Origin: DATDCV01 sp036524155
Lineage (GTDB): Bacteria > Verrucomicrobiota > Verrucomicrobiia > Limisphaerales > UBA8199
Length of the DNA stretch: 8,600 bases
Reading direction: 5' to 3'
Assembly (NCBI GenBank): GCA_036524155.1
Contig: DATDCV010000203.1
Location: 1-8,600, forward strand
The translations under genes were made by a program, and so were the position numbers. Shown piece after piece: positions 1 through 6,030 of the stretch; within the stretch, counting starts at the first letter, position 1; the number at the start of each line of letters is the position of its first letter. Below the pieces are notes generated by a model. The model had not been told where the DNA came from and searched no databases. It saw nothing but the letters and a program-made list of their open reading frames with translations.

Positions 1-647
1 GGTGTCAACGGCGAGACCAGCAGTTGGTCGAAGGTGCCGTGCTCGCGCTCGCGCGCCACCGAGAGCGAAGTGACCACCAGCGTGCTGATGGTAGTGATAA
101 TCGCGACCAGGCTCGGGATGATGTGGTGAACGTAATCCAGGTTGGCGTTGAACCAGTGCCGCACCGTGATCTCGGAAACGGCTGCGGCGGGCGAGAGGGA
201 CGTGACGCCATCAGCGTAGTCCGCGACGATGCGGCTGATGTACCCCAGCGCGACCTGGGCGCTGTTCGAGCGCCGTCCGTCGAGGGCGACCTGCAGCGCC
301 ACCGGCCGGCCCGCCCTGACGGCGCGGGAAAAGTCCGCCGGCATCCGCAGCACCAGCAACGCGCGCTGTTCGTCAATCGCCCGCTTCAGGTCCGCCTCGC
401 TGTGCAGGTAGAGGATTCGGGTAAAGGCCCGGGCCCGGCTCAGGCGCTGAATCAGCTCCGCCGATTCCGGGCCGGCGTCTTCGTTGAAAATTCCCAGCGT
501 GTTGTTCTTAACTTCGAGGGTCGCGGCGAAGGGGAACACCGCCAACTGCAGCACCACCGGGCCGACCAGCAGCAAACGGCCCTGCCGGTCCCGCAGGATG
601 GTCTGCAGTTCCTTAAGCACCAGCGCGGCGATGCGGTGAAAAACCAT
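1..647 (-). CDS. ybhR: ABC-2 type transporter permease, YbhR-like (3' end cut by window edge)
   Basis: Inner-membrane subunit of an ABC efflux pump, expected to pair with the neighbouring permease to form the export channel. Only the first 215 codons are present; the reading frame is open to the left edge. Visible features are a cytoplasmic N-terminal helix with the family motif LVLKELQTILRD (residues 9-20), a first membrane segment at about 24-42, a large extracytoplasmic domain at about 45-170 containing ADFSRAVRAG, then RHWFNANLDY (163-172) and a second membrane segment at about 175-196. It ends in the coupling region VAREREHGTFDQLLVSPL (197-214), which contacts the ATPase and is strongly typical of YbhR. 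The ATG at 647 lies 9 bp after the stop of the upstream permease, so the two are surely co-transcribed. No Shine-Dalgarno is visible. About 150 further residues with four membrane segments would be expected beyond the edge. The family call is firm; the substrate is not. Confidence 0.9.
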   Translation of the reverse strand, partial: MVFHRIAALVLKELQTILRDRQGRLLLVGPVVLQLAVFPFAATLEVKNNTLGIFNEDAGPESAELIQRLSRARAFTRILYLHSEADLKRAIDEQRALLVLRMPADFSRAVRAGRPVALQVALDGRRSNSAQVALGYISRIVADYADGVTSLSPAAAVSEITVRHWFNANLDYVHHIIPSLVAIITTISTLVVTSLSVAREREHGTFDQLLVSPLT

Positions 648-656
648 GGGTTGGAA

Positions 657-1787
657 TTATTCGAGCTTGCGGCGGGTTTTGAGCGCGGTCAGGCCGAGGA
701 ACACCGCGGACGCGATCGCCAGAAACGCGAGGCTGTGTGCCAGCACCGGCCAGACCTGGCCGGCCTGGAACAGCGTTTGCATGGCGGTGACGAAATAGCG
801 GGCCGGGACCAGGTAGGTCACCCCGCGGATGACCGGCGGCATGCTTCCGATCTCGTAGATAAACCCGGAGAGAATCACGGCCGGCAAAAACGCCGCGTTC
901 AGCGCGGCCTGGGCGGCGTTGAACTGGTTGCGCGTAGCCGTCGACAGCAACAGCCCGAGCCCCAGCGCGCTGCCCAGGAACAGGGAGCCCGTCAGCCACA
1001 GCACGAGCACCGAACCCCGGAACGGCACGCGCAGGCCGAACACCGCCACCGCGACGCAGATCAGCAGCGAAATGATTCCCAGCGCGTAGTACGGGATCAG
1101 CTTGCTCAGCAACAGGTCGCGGCGGCTCACCGGCGAGGCCAGCAGCGCCTCCATCGTGCCCCGCTCCCATTCGCGCGCGACCACCAGCGAGGTCAGCAAC
1201 GCCCCGATAACCGTCATGATGACCGTGATCGATCCCGGGATAATGTAGTTGCGGCTCTCGGCCGAGGGATTGAACCAGAACCGCGGCTCGAGCGTGACGC
1301 GGGCCTGCGCGGGCTGGCCGCGTTTCGCGCTCCGTTCCCGCAGCCACCCGTCCCACGCGCTGCGGACATAGTTCTCCACAAAGTTGGCTGTGTTCGGCTC
1401 CGCGCCGTCCGTGACGATCAGCAGCGGCGCGCTTTCGGTGCCGCGCGCCAGCTTCGCGGCGAAGTCCTGCGGCACCACCACGAAGCCGCGCACCCGGCCT
1501 TCGGTGATCGCCCCCGCCATTTCGGCCCGCGTTGAAGCCGGCGTGACGCGCAGGTACGGCGTGCCCGTCAGGCTGGCGGCAAATTCGCGCGCCTCCGGGC
1601 TGGTGTCTTCGAGCACCAGGCCAATTCTCGGGCCCGCGGAGTCCAGGCTGATGCCGTACCCGAAGATCAATAGCATGATCAACGGCAGCACAAAGGCGGT
1701 CAGGTTGCTGCTGGGGTCGCGCAGGATCTGCAGCGTTTCTTTGCGGCAGAGCGCCAGCAGGCGCCGTGTTTTAAGGCCGATGATCAT
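657..1787 (-). CDS. ybhS: ABC-2 type transporter permease, YbhS-like
   Basis: Inner-membrane permease of the efflux pump, 376 residues, against about 377 in E. coli YbhS. Layout: cytoplasmic N-terminus with RKETLQILRDPSS (15-27), membrane segment 1 at about 30-48, an extracytoplasmic domain at about 50-180 with RFWFNPSAESRNYIIPG (169-185), then five more membrane segments at about 183-204, 228-250, 258-281, 296-312 and 349-368. The coupling helix VAREWERGTMEALLASPVSR (203-222) is the usual ATPase contact of ABC-2 exporters. The basic C-terminus (KTRRKLE) is cytoplasmic. I chose the ATG at 1787 because homologous sequence begins there. The frame stays open upstream to an ATG at 1970, but those 61 extra residues read through repeat DNA. 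It follows the ATPase gene after an unusual 396-bp gap and is followed after 9 bp by the second permease. Substrate unknown; the E. coli homologue has been linked to tetracycline efflux and Na+/H+ exchange. Confidence 0.93.
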   Translation of the reverse strand: MIIGLKTRRLLALCRKETLQILRDPSSNLTAFVLPLIMLLIFGYGISLDSAGPRIGLVLEDTSPEAREFAASLTGTPYLRVTPASTRAEMAGAITEGRVRGFVVVPQDFAAKLARGTESAPLLIVTDGAEPNTANFVENYVRSAWDGWLRERSAKRGQPAQARVTLEPRFWFNPSAESRNYIIPGSITVIMTVIGALLTSLVVAREWERGTMEALLASPVSRRDLLLSKLIPYYALGIISLLICVAVAVFGLRVPFRGSVLVLWLTGSLFLGSALGLGLLLSTATRNQFNAAQAALNAAFLPAVILSGFIYEIGSMPPVIRGVTYLVPARYFVTAMQTLFQAGQVWPVLAHSLAFLAIASAVFLGLTALKTRRKLE

Positions 1788-1907
1788 GGGTTGCCCGAAA
1801 CGATGGTGCGATCCGCTTGGGAGAGGAGGCCGTTGGCAAACGGTGCATAGAACGCCTGCTTGGATCCAGATCCACGCATCCGGAGCCTGAACCTCTCGGA
1901 CAATAAG

Positions 1908-2044
1908 GGCCACCTCTCCCCTGTCCCCTCTCCCCCAGAGGCGGAGAGGGGGACCAAACGCCCCGTCCACTCGCTTTGGCCCGCCGTTCCGTCGAGTCTG
2001 TCTCCCTCTCCTCCACTGGAGGAGAGGGCCGGGGAGAGGAGGCC
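1908..2044. repeat. REP/BIME-like pair of inverted G/C-rich repeats with hairpins
   Basis: Two copies of a purine-rich motif lie in opposite orientation. The left copy (1908-1933), read on the minus strand, is GGAGAGGGGACAGGGGAGAG followed by GTGGCC. The right copy (2021-2044), read on the plus strand, is GGAGAGGGCCGGGGAGAGGA followed by GGCC. Each sits beside its own hairpin. The left hairpin pairs CCCCTCTCC (1925-1933) with GGAGAGGGG (1943-1951). The right one pairs CCCTCTCCTCCA (2004-2015) perfectly with TGGAGGAGAGGG (2017-2028) around a single centre base. Neither is followed by a T-tract, so they do not look like intrinsic terminators. The arrangement resembles bacterial interspersed mosaic elements built from REP units. 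No transposase is present. Confidence 0.75.
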
Positions 2045-2070
2045 ATTGCTCTCAGGTTCATGGAAAGAGG

Positions 2071-2111
2071 ACGAGCGCGGGACAAAGTGAAAGACAAAGT
2101 GAAAGACAAAG
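2071..2111 (+). repeat. Short 12-bp tandem repeat (GACAAAGTGAAA), same family as 6031-6110
   Basis: Two exact copies of GACAAAGTGAAA (2081-2092 and 2093-2104) are followed by a partial third copy GACAAAG (2105-2111). They are preceded by ACGAGCGCGG (2071-2080). The longer array at 6042-6110 has the same unit and nearly the same lead-in (ACGAGGTGCGG), in the same orientation on the plus strand. This marks a dispersed repeat family. Function unknown. Confidence 0.8.
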
Positions 2112-2183
2112 GGTCGCCTCGGCTCTCGCCCTCCAGGCCTCTTGGATGTGGCTCGCGTTGCCCGCGCGCTGCTGCTGGCGGTT

Positions 2184-3881
2184 TCATGCTGCCTCCTGTT
2201 TCGCACCTTGCACCAAATGGATAAAGGCGTCTTCCATCGAGGGCTCGGGGTTCTGCTCGCTCGCCGCTTGCGCCTTGAGCGTGTCGGGCGTGCCGGCCGC
2301 GATGATGCGCCCGCGAAACACCAGCGCGATGCGGTCGCAGTATTCGGCTTCCTCCATGAAGTGGGTGGTGACGACGACGGTGACGCCTTTCTCGACGATG
2401 CCGTTGATGTGGTTCCAGAACTCGCGGCGGCTGACCGGGTCAACGCCCGAGGTCGGCTCGTCCAGGAACACGATATCCGGCGAATGGATCATCGCGGCCG
2501 CCAGTGCCAGGCGCTGCTTGAACCCGAGAGGCAACGCCCCGGCCGAGCTGTCGGCAAAACGCGCCAGGTGGAAGACGTTGATCATCGCCTCCACCATCTC
2601 CTTGCGGTGGCTGTTCCGCAGGCCGTAGGCGCCGGAAAAGAAGTCCAGGTTCTGCCGCACCGTCAGGTTGCCGTAGAGGGAAAATTTCTGGGCCATGTAA
2701 CCCAGGCGCTGCCGGGCCCGGCTCGGGCTCTTCCGCAGGTCGATGCCCATGACGTGAGCGGTGCCGGCGCTGGGCGTCAGCAGACCGCACATCATGCGGA
2801 AAGTCGTGGATTTGCCGGCGCCGTTCGGCCCCAGCAGGCCGAACACCTCGCCTTGTTTCACCGAGAACGTGACGTTGTCGGCCGCCACGAAACTGCCAAA
2901 CCGCTTGGTCAATCCCACGGCTTCAACGACCGTTTCGTGGTCGCGCGACCGGCTTTGGACTTGCCGGGCCAGCGCGGAGTCAGCGCCCGGCCCGCCGCCC
3001 AACACATCGACAAAGGCGTCTTCGAAACGCGGCGGCACCGGCGCCACTCCGGCGTGCGAGCCGCCGGCCGCGGCTTCCAGCTCGGCGCGGTCCCTGCCCG
3101 GCCGCAGCACCAGCCGCACGTTCGCGCCCTGAATAATTCCGTCCAGCACCGCCGGACTTCGCAATGCCCGCGCCAGGACCTCGCGCCGGCTGCCGGCAAT
3201 GTTCCGGATCTGAAAACACCGGTCCTTCACCCGCGCCGTCAGCGACGCCGGCTCGCCCGCAAAAAGGAGCCGGCCCTCGTTGAGCAGCAACACCTCGCGG
3301 CACAGCTCCGCCTCGTCCAGGTAAGCGGTGCTCCACACGATCGTCAGGCCCTGACCGGCCAGTTCGTTGACCATGCGCCATAGCTCCCGCCGCGAGATCG
3401 GGTCCACGCCGACGCTCGGCTCATCCAGCAGCAGCAGCCGGGGGCGCCCCAGCAGCGCGCACGCCAGCCCCAGCTTTTGTTTCATGCCGCCCGACAAACG
3501 TCCCGCAAACCGGCTCGTGAACCGGCCCAGGTCCGTGAACTCCAGCAACCGCTGAAAAATCGTCCGTCGCTCCTCTCCGACGACGCCCCTCAGGTCCGCG
3601 TGCAGGTCGAGGTTCTCCTGCACGGAAAGATCTTCGTAAAGGCCGAATTTTTGCGGCATGTAACCGATCAGGTCCCGCGTGGCGGTCACCAGTTTGCCGC
3701 TGGTCGGGTCGAGCAATCCCGCCAGCAAGCGCATCAAAGTGGTCTTGCCCGCTCCGTCCGGACCCACCAGGCCGGTAATGACTCCGCTTCGGATCCGCGC
3801 CGTGATCCCGCTCAGGGCAGGCCGATCCCCGCCCGGAAATCGTTTCTCCAGGTTCTCAAACGAGACCATCACGTCCGCCAT
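2184..3881 (-). CDS. ybhF: Tandem ABC transporter ATPase (two nucleotide-binding domains), YbhF-like
   Basis: Cytoplasmic ATPase that powers the exporter; 565 residues against about 578 in E. coli YbhF. Two complete ATPase domains are fused. Domain 1 (about 5-235) has Walker A GPDGAGKT (40-47), Q-loop MPQKF with Q77, signature LSGGMKQ (129-135) and Walker B LLLLDEP with catalytic E154. Domain 2 (about 318-560) has Walker A GPNGAGKST (351-359), Q398, a degenerate signature LPLGFKQ (450-456), Walker B IVFLDEP with E475, and switch histidine H507 in TTHFMEEAE. In domain 1 the matching switch position is alanine (A186, in STAYLDEAE). The dimer would therefore have one canonical site and one degenerate site. 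Each domain ends with a PPRFEDAF/PSMEDAF motif typical of drug exporters of this class. The ATG at 3881 follows AAGGGTGAGAG, a weak and rather distant Shine-Dalgarno. The upstream adaptor gene ends 112 bp before it. Family assignment is very secure. Confidence 0.96.
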   Translation of the reverse strand: MADVMVSFENLEKRFPGGDRPALSGITARIRSGVITGLVGPDGAGKTTLMRLLAGLLDPTSGKLVTATRDLIGYMPQKFGLYEDLSVQENLDLHADLRGVVGEERRTIFQRLLEFTDLGRFTSRFAGRLSGGMKQKLGLACALLGRPRLLLLDEPSVGVDPISRRELWRMVNELAGQGLTIVWSTAYLDEAELCREVLLLNEGRLLFAGEPASLTARVKDRCFQIRNIAGSRREVLARALRSPAVLDGIIQGANVRLVLRPGRDRAELEAAAGGSHAGVAPVPPRFEDAFVDVLGGGPGADSALARQVQSRSRDHETVVEAVGLTKRFGSFVAADNVTFSVKQGEVFGLLGPNGAGKSTTFRMMCGLLTPSAGTAHVMGIDLRKSPSRARQRLGYMAQKFSLYGNLTVRQNLDFFSGAYGLRNSHRKEMVEAMINVFHLARFADSSAGALPLGFKQRLALAAAMIHSPDIVFLDEPTSGVDPVSRREFWNHINGIVEKGVTVVVTTHFMEEAEYCDRIALVFRGRIIAAGTPDTLKAQAASEQNPEPSMEDAFIHLVQGAKQEAA

Positions 3882-3933
3882 AATCTTGCTCTCACCCTTT
3901 GCCTTATATCGTTCGTTTCCATCTCCCGTTTCC

Positions 3934-3989
3934 CGTTTTAACGTTTTAACGCTTTCACGCTTTCACGCTTCAACGCTTCAACGCTTCAA
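3934..3989. repeat. 8-bp tandem repeat array between adaptor and ATPase genes
   Basis: Seven consecutive octamers fill 3934-3989 without gaps: CGTTTTAA twice, CGCTTTCA twice, then CGCTTCAA three times. The array ends 4 bp before the complement of the adaptor gene's stop codon (3994-3996), so it lies in the transcribed gap between the adaptor and ATPase genes. Changes occur in blocks of identical neighbours, suggesting stepwise duplication of variant units. On the mRNA strand the array reads as TTGAAGCG, TGAAAGCG and TTAAAACG units with no strong self-pairing. The remaining bases to 3882 show no gene. Function unknown. Confidence 0.85.
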
Positions 3990-3993
3990 CGGC

Positions 3994-4986
3994 TCACCGC
4001 CTCCCCGTCCCCACGTCCACCGTCACCGGCATTCCCTGGCGCAACGCGTCGTCCGGGTCGGCCACCACCACGCGAAACCGGTACACCAACGAGGTGCGCA
4101 AATCGGGCGTTTCGACGTTCTTTGGTGTGAACTCCGCCCGCGGGGAGATGTAGCCGATCTGCCCCGCATACGGTTTGCCCGAGCGCGAGTCGGTCCACAC
4201 GGAAACCGGCATTCCAGGAGCCAGCTTGCCGAGGTTGGGCTCGGTCACATAGGCGCGAACCCACACGGGCCGCGTCAGAGAAACAGTCAACACGGTCGCG
4301 CCCGTCTGCAGGATCGCGCCGGGTTCCTGCGCGCGTGTCAGCACCACGCCGTCCGACGGGGACTTCAAGACCGCGTCCTGCAGCCTCAGCTCGGCGCTCG
4401 CCCGGGCCGCTTCGGCGCGCGACAGCTCGGCTTTGGCCTGCGCGATGTCTTCCGCCCGGAAACCCGCTTCGAGCAGGTTCAACTGCTCGCGGGCCGAAGT
4501 GAGCCGCGCCTGGGCTTCCCGGGAGCGCGCCTCCGCGTCGTCGCGTTCCTGGGCGGACACCGTTTTGCCCTCGAAGAGTTCCTGCTGGCGCCGGTAAAGC
4601 CGCTCCGCGTTCGCGGCGGTGACCTCCCGCTCGCGGGCCACTGCCTGCGCCTGGGCGATCTCCTGCGGCCGGTTCCCCGCCTCGAGCAAGTCCACCCGCG
4701 CGCGCAACGATTGCACCGCCCCCTTCGCCTCCTCGAGTTCCCGCCGATACGGCTCGTCGTCCAACCGCGCGAGCACCTCGCCGGCTTTCACTTCGTCGCC
4801 CTCGTCCCGCAACACCTCCAGCAGCCGCCCCGGCACCCGGAACCCGAGGTTCACTTCGCGGATGTCAACGTTGCCGTAGAGCCGAAGCCCGGCGGGCGCG
4901 GCGCGCCTGAGCTTGGCGGTCGCGACCCAGCTCAAAGCGCCGAGCGCCACCACGATCGCCAACACGATTGGAATTCGCTTTTTCAC
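3994..4986 (-). CDS. ybhG: HlyD-family periplasmic adaptor (membrane fusion protein), YbhG-like
   Basis: Adaptor that links the inner-membrane ABC exporter to the cell envelope; 330 residues against about 332 in E. coli YbhG. An N-terminal membrane anchor (about 5-23) follows basic residues KKR and has no lipobox cysteine. Next come a first half-lipoyl domain (about 36-76, with GFRVPGRLLEV and DEGDEVKAGEVLARLDD), a long alpha-helical hairpin (about 77-203), a second half-lipoyl domain (about 206-236, with SPSDGVVLTRAQEPGAIL) and a beta-barrel (about 238-328). The hairpin holds an internal repeat: LLEAGNRPQEIAQAQA (100-115) and LLEAGFRAEDIAQAKA (171-186). The strings LTRPVWVRAYV, EFTPKNVETPDLRTSLVYR and DDALRQGMPVTV are hallmarks of YbhG. 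The start is GTG at 4986. Its GTGA overlaps the stop of the regulator gene by 4 bp, implying translational coupling, and no Shine-Dalgarno is visible. No outer-membrane channel gene is in the window. Confidence 0.95.
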   Translation of the reverse strand: MKKRIPIVLAIVVALGALSWVATAKLRRAAPAGLRLYGNVDIREVNLGFRVPGRLLEVLRDEGDEVKAGEVLARLDDEPYRRELEEAKGAVQSLRARVDLLEAGNRPQEIAQAQAVAREREVTAANAERLYRRQQELFEGKTVSAQERDDAEARSREAQARLTSAREQLNLLEAGFRAEDIAQAKAELSRAEAARASAELRLQDAVLKSPSDGVVLTRAQEPGAILQTGATVLTVSLTRPVWVRAYVTEPNLGKLAPGMPVSVWTDSRSGKPYAGQIGYISPRAEFTPKNVETPDLRTSLVYRFRVVVADPDDALRQGMPVTVDVGTGRR

Positions 4987-5729
4987 GTTTTGGGGTTGTT
5001 TTGAGTTTGTATGTCACGCGCGCCGCCCTTGACCCGGCTCCCGGCCCGTGCCCGGGGCAACCCCGCGAACAGCGTTTCGAGGTTCTGCTCCAAGACCCTG
5101 ACTACCAGTTCCGCGTTCTTGCCTTCCAGGCTCTTCCAGCCCAGCCGCCGCAGCGCCGCCTCGCGCGACATCGCGAAAAAATAGACCTGCCCCATCAGCG
5201 TGTGTGTCCGCACGATGGTCTCCGGGTCCCGCGGGTCGCGCCCCAACGCCACCCCGGCCAGGAAGCACAACGCCTCGTGCAACACGCGAAAGCCTCGCCG
5301 GTACAATGTTTCGAAGCCGGACGTCGGGCCAAGCTGCTCGCGCACGACCAATTGGACAATGGCCACCGCGTCGTCCCGGCTCAGCAGCCGCACGTAGATC
5401 GCGCTCAGTAGCCGGCTCAGCAGCCGGGCCGCCTCGGCCGGCGCCGGCTCGCGCTGCTGCTGCAGGTTCGCCACCTCCGCCGGCAAGTCGCCGAGGCGCT
5501 GCCAGAGTTCCCGCAGGATCCCTTCCATCACCGCATCGTAGAGCTTCTGCTTGCCGCCGAAGTAATACGCGATCGCCGCCACATTCTGGCCCGCGGCCCG
5601 CGCGATCTCCCGCACCGTCGCGCCGTCCGGCCCTTTCCGGCCGAAGATCCGTACCGCCGCCTCGAGCAGCTTGAGCCGCGCCCGGTCGCGCTTGCTGAGC
5701 CCGGGGCTGAAAAACGCTGGCACGCGCAT
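4983..5729 (-). CDS. cecR: TetR-family transcriptional regulator, CecR (YbiH) type
   Basis: DNA-binding repressor, probably of its own operon; 248 residues from the ATG at 5729. The N-terminal TetR domain (about 14-68) contains the helix-turn-helix TVREIARAAGQNVAAIAYYF (38-57) followed by GGKQKLYDAV. The phrase GQNVAAIAYYFG is characteristic of the CecR branch. The C-terminal ligand-binding domain matches the CecR-type domain (DUF1956), with VREQLGPTSGFE, RTHTLMGQVYFFAMSREA and RRLGWKSLEGKNAELV. About 30 basic, probably disordered residues follow. An in-frame TTG at 5750 would add seven residues, but it lies inside the promoter spacer, upstream of the predicted transcript start, so I rejected it. 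The ATG has no Shine-Dalgarno and the predicted leader is only a few bases. The gene heads the efflux operon and overlaps the adaptor gene by 4 bp. In E. coli, CecR affects sensitivity to cefoperazone and chloramphenicol; the ligand here is unknown. Confidence 0.93.
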   Translation of the reverse strand: MRVPAFFSPGLSKRDRARLKLLEAAVRIFGRKGPDGATVREIARAAGQNVAAIAYYFGGKQKLYDAVMEGILRELWQRLGDLPAEVANLQQQREPAPAEAARLLSRLLSAIYVRLLSRDDAVAIVQLVVREQLGPTSGFETLYRRGFRVLHEALCFLAGVALGRDPRDPETIVRTHTLMGQVYFFAMSREAALRRLGWKSLEGKNAELVVRVLEQNLETLFAGLPRARAGSRVKGGARDIQTQNNPKT

Positions 5730-5738
5730 GACGGGGAC

Positions 5739-5767
5739 AATATTAAACAAATGTTTGATAATGTCAA
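5739..5767 (-). promoter_or_regulatory. Sigma-70-type promoter of the cecR-ybhGFSR-like operon
   Basis: Read on the minus strand, a perfect -35 box TTGACA (5767-5762) is followed after 16 bp by TAATAT (5745-5740), or after 17 bp by AATATT (5744-5739), each matching the -10 consensus at 4 of 6 positions. Transcription should start near 5732-5734, leaving about 3-5 bases before the ATG at 5729. This fits a leaderless first gene, in line with the missing Shine-Dalgarno. It is the most AT-rich stretch near the operon head. Confidence 0.7.
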
Positions 5768-5780
5768 ACGAATGTTTTAT
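5742..5780 (-). promoter_or_regulatory. Two probable CecR operator sites overlapping the promoter
   Basis: On the minus strand two related 18-bp sites occur 21 bp apart: ATAAAACATTCGTTTGAC (5780-5763) and ATCAAACATTTGTTTAAT (5759-5742). They agree at 14 of 18 positions. The second is near-palindromic, with 7 of 8 half-site pairs around a TT centre; the first pairs at 5 of 8. The first overlaps the -35 box and the second fills the spacer and part of the -10. Twenty-one bp is two helical turns, so two repressor dimers would bind the same face. Symmetry, position and the adjacent TetR gene together suggest autorepression. That the bound protein is this CecR homologue is inferred. Confidence 0.68.
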
Positions 5781-5817
5781 TGTTGGCTGAGGTTAGCGTC
5801 ATGGCAGGGGGTGCTAA

Positions 5818-5907
5818 AGCGGCAGCAAGCTGCGCGCACTCCAAACGCTTCGCGAATTCGGGTGCACCCCGAACTGCGCGCCAGCGTTTGAACAGCTTGC
5901 TGCCGCT
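5818..5907. repeat. 90-bp imperfect palindrome (possible MITE-like or structured element)
   Basis: The outer arms AGCGGCAGCAAGCTG (5818-5832) and CAGCTTGCTGCCGCT (5893-5907) are perfect 15-bp reverse complements. A second nested pair follows: AAACGCT (5843-5849) and AGCGTTT (5883-5889). The core is a perfect 10-bp palindrome GGGTGCACCC (5860-5869), flanked by further complementary bases (CGCG and TTCGG on the left, CGAA and CGCG on the right). The whole would fold as a long interrupted hairpin on either strand. No transposase or clear target-site duplication is visible. There is no T-tract on either side, so a simple terminator is unlikely. Confidence 0.8.
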
Positions 5908-6030
5908 CTCGGTTTGCTGAACCGACACAAGCAATCTCCCTTTCTTCCTCTCGAGGAGAACCGGGGTGCGGAGGCCAATATGGCTACGTATTCCAGGAAC
6001 AATACTCGAGTGACCGGGTTTGTGAGTTGA

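Larger units (their letters stand above)
1788..2183. other. Gene-free 396-bp gap inside the ABC operon, filled with repeats
   Basis: This stretch separates the ATPase gene from the first permease gene and I see no gene in it. It contains a REP-like inverted pair (1908-2044) and a short 12-bp tandem array (2081-2111). Both strands have short open frames here, but their translations are low-complexity proline, serine, glutamate and lysine repeats that merely reflect the DNA repeats. I see no convincing promoter for the permeases and no T-tract after either hairpin, so the gap gives no evidence of a transcription break. Confidence 0.7.

Noticed and set aside
24..1535. Long open frame on the plus strand opposite the two permease genes (503 codons)
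   Set aside because: Its translation is arginine-, glutamine- and histidine-rich with no recognisable domain, and it lies antisense to well-recognised permeases. High GC makes such shadow frames common.
1788..1970. N-terminal extension of the first permease to an ATG at 1970
   Set aside because: The 61 added residues translate the REP-like DNA and show no signal or family homology. Permease homology begins at the ATG at 1787 with the usual length.
1925..2028. Intrinsic terminators at the two strong hairpins within the operon gap
   Set aside because: No T-tract follows either hairpin on either strand, and downstream genes clearly belong to the same transporter.
2142..3383. Long open frame on the plus strand opposite the ATPase gene (413 codons)
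   Set aside because: No domain, biased composition, and fully antisense to a clear tandem ABC ATPase.
5730..5750. TTG start at 5750 for the TetR-family regulator
   Set aside because: It falls inside the promoter spacer and operator, upstream of the predicted transcript start, and adds only seven hydrophobic residues.
5755..5784. Rightward promoter for metG (TTGATA with an 18-bp spacer to TATTGT)
   Set aside because: Weak -10 match, overlap with the leftward operators, and a distance of over 400 bp to metG through repeats make it unsupported.
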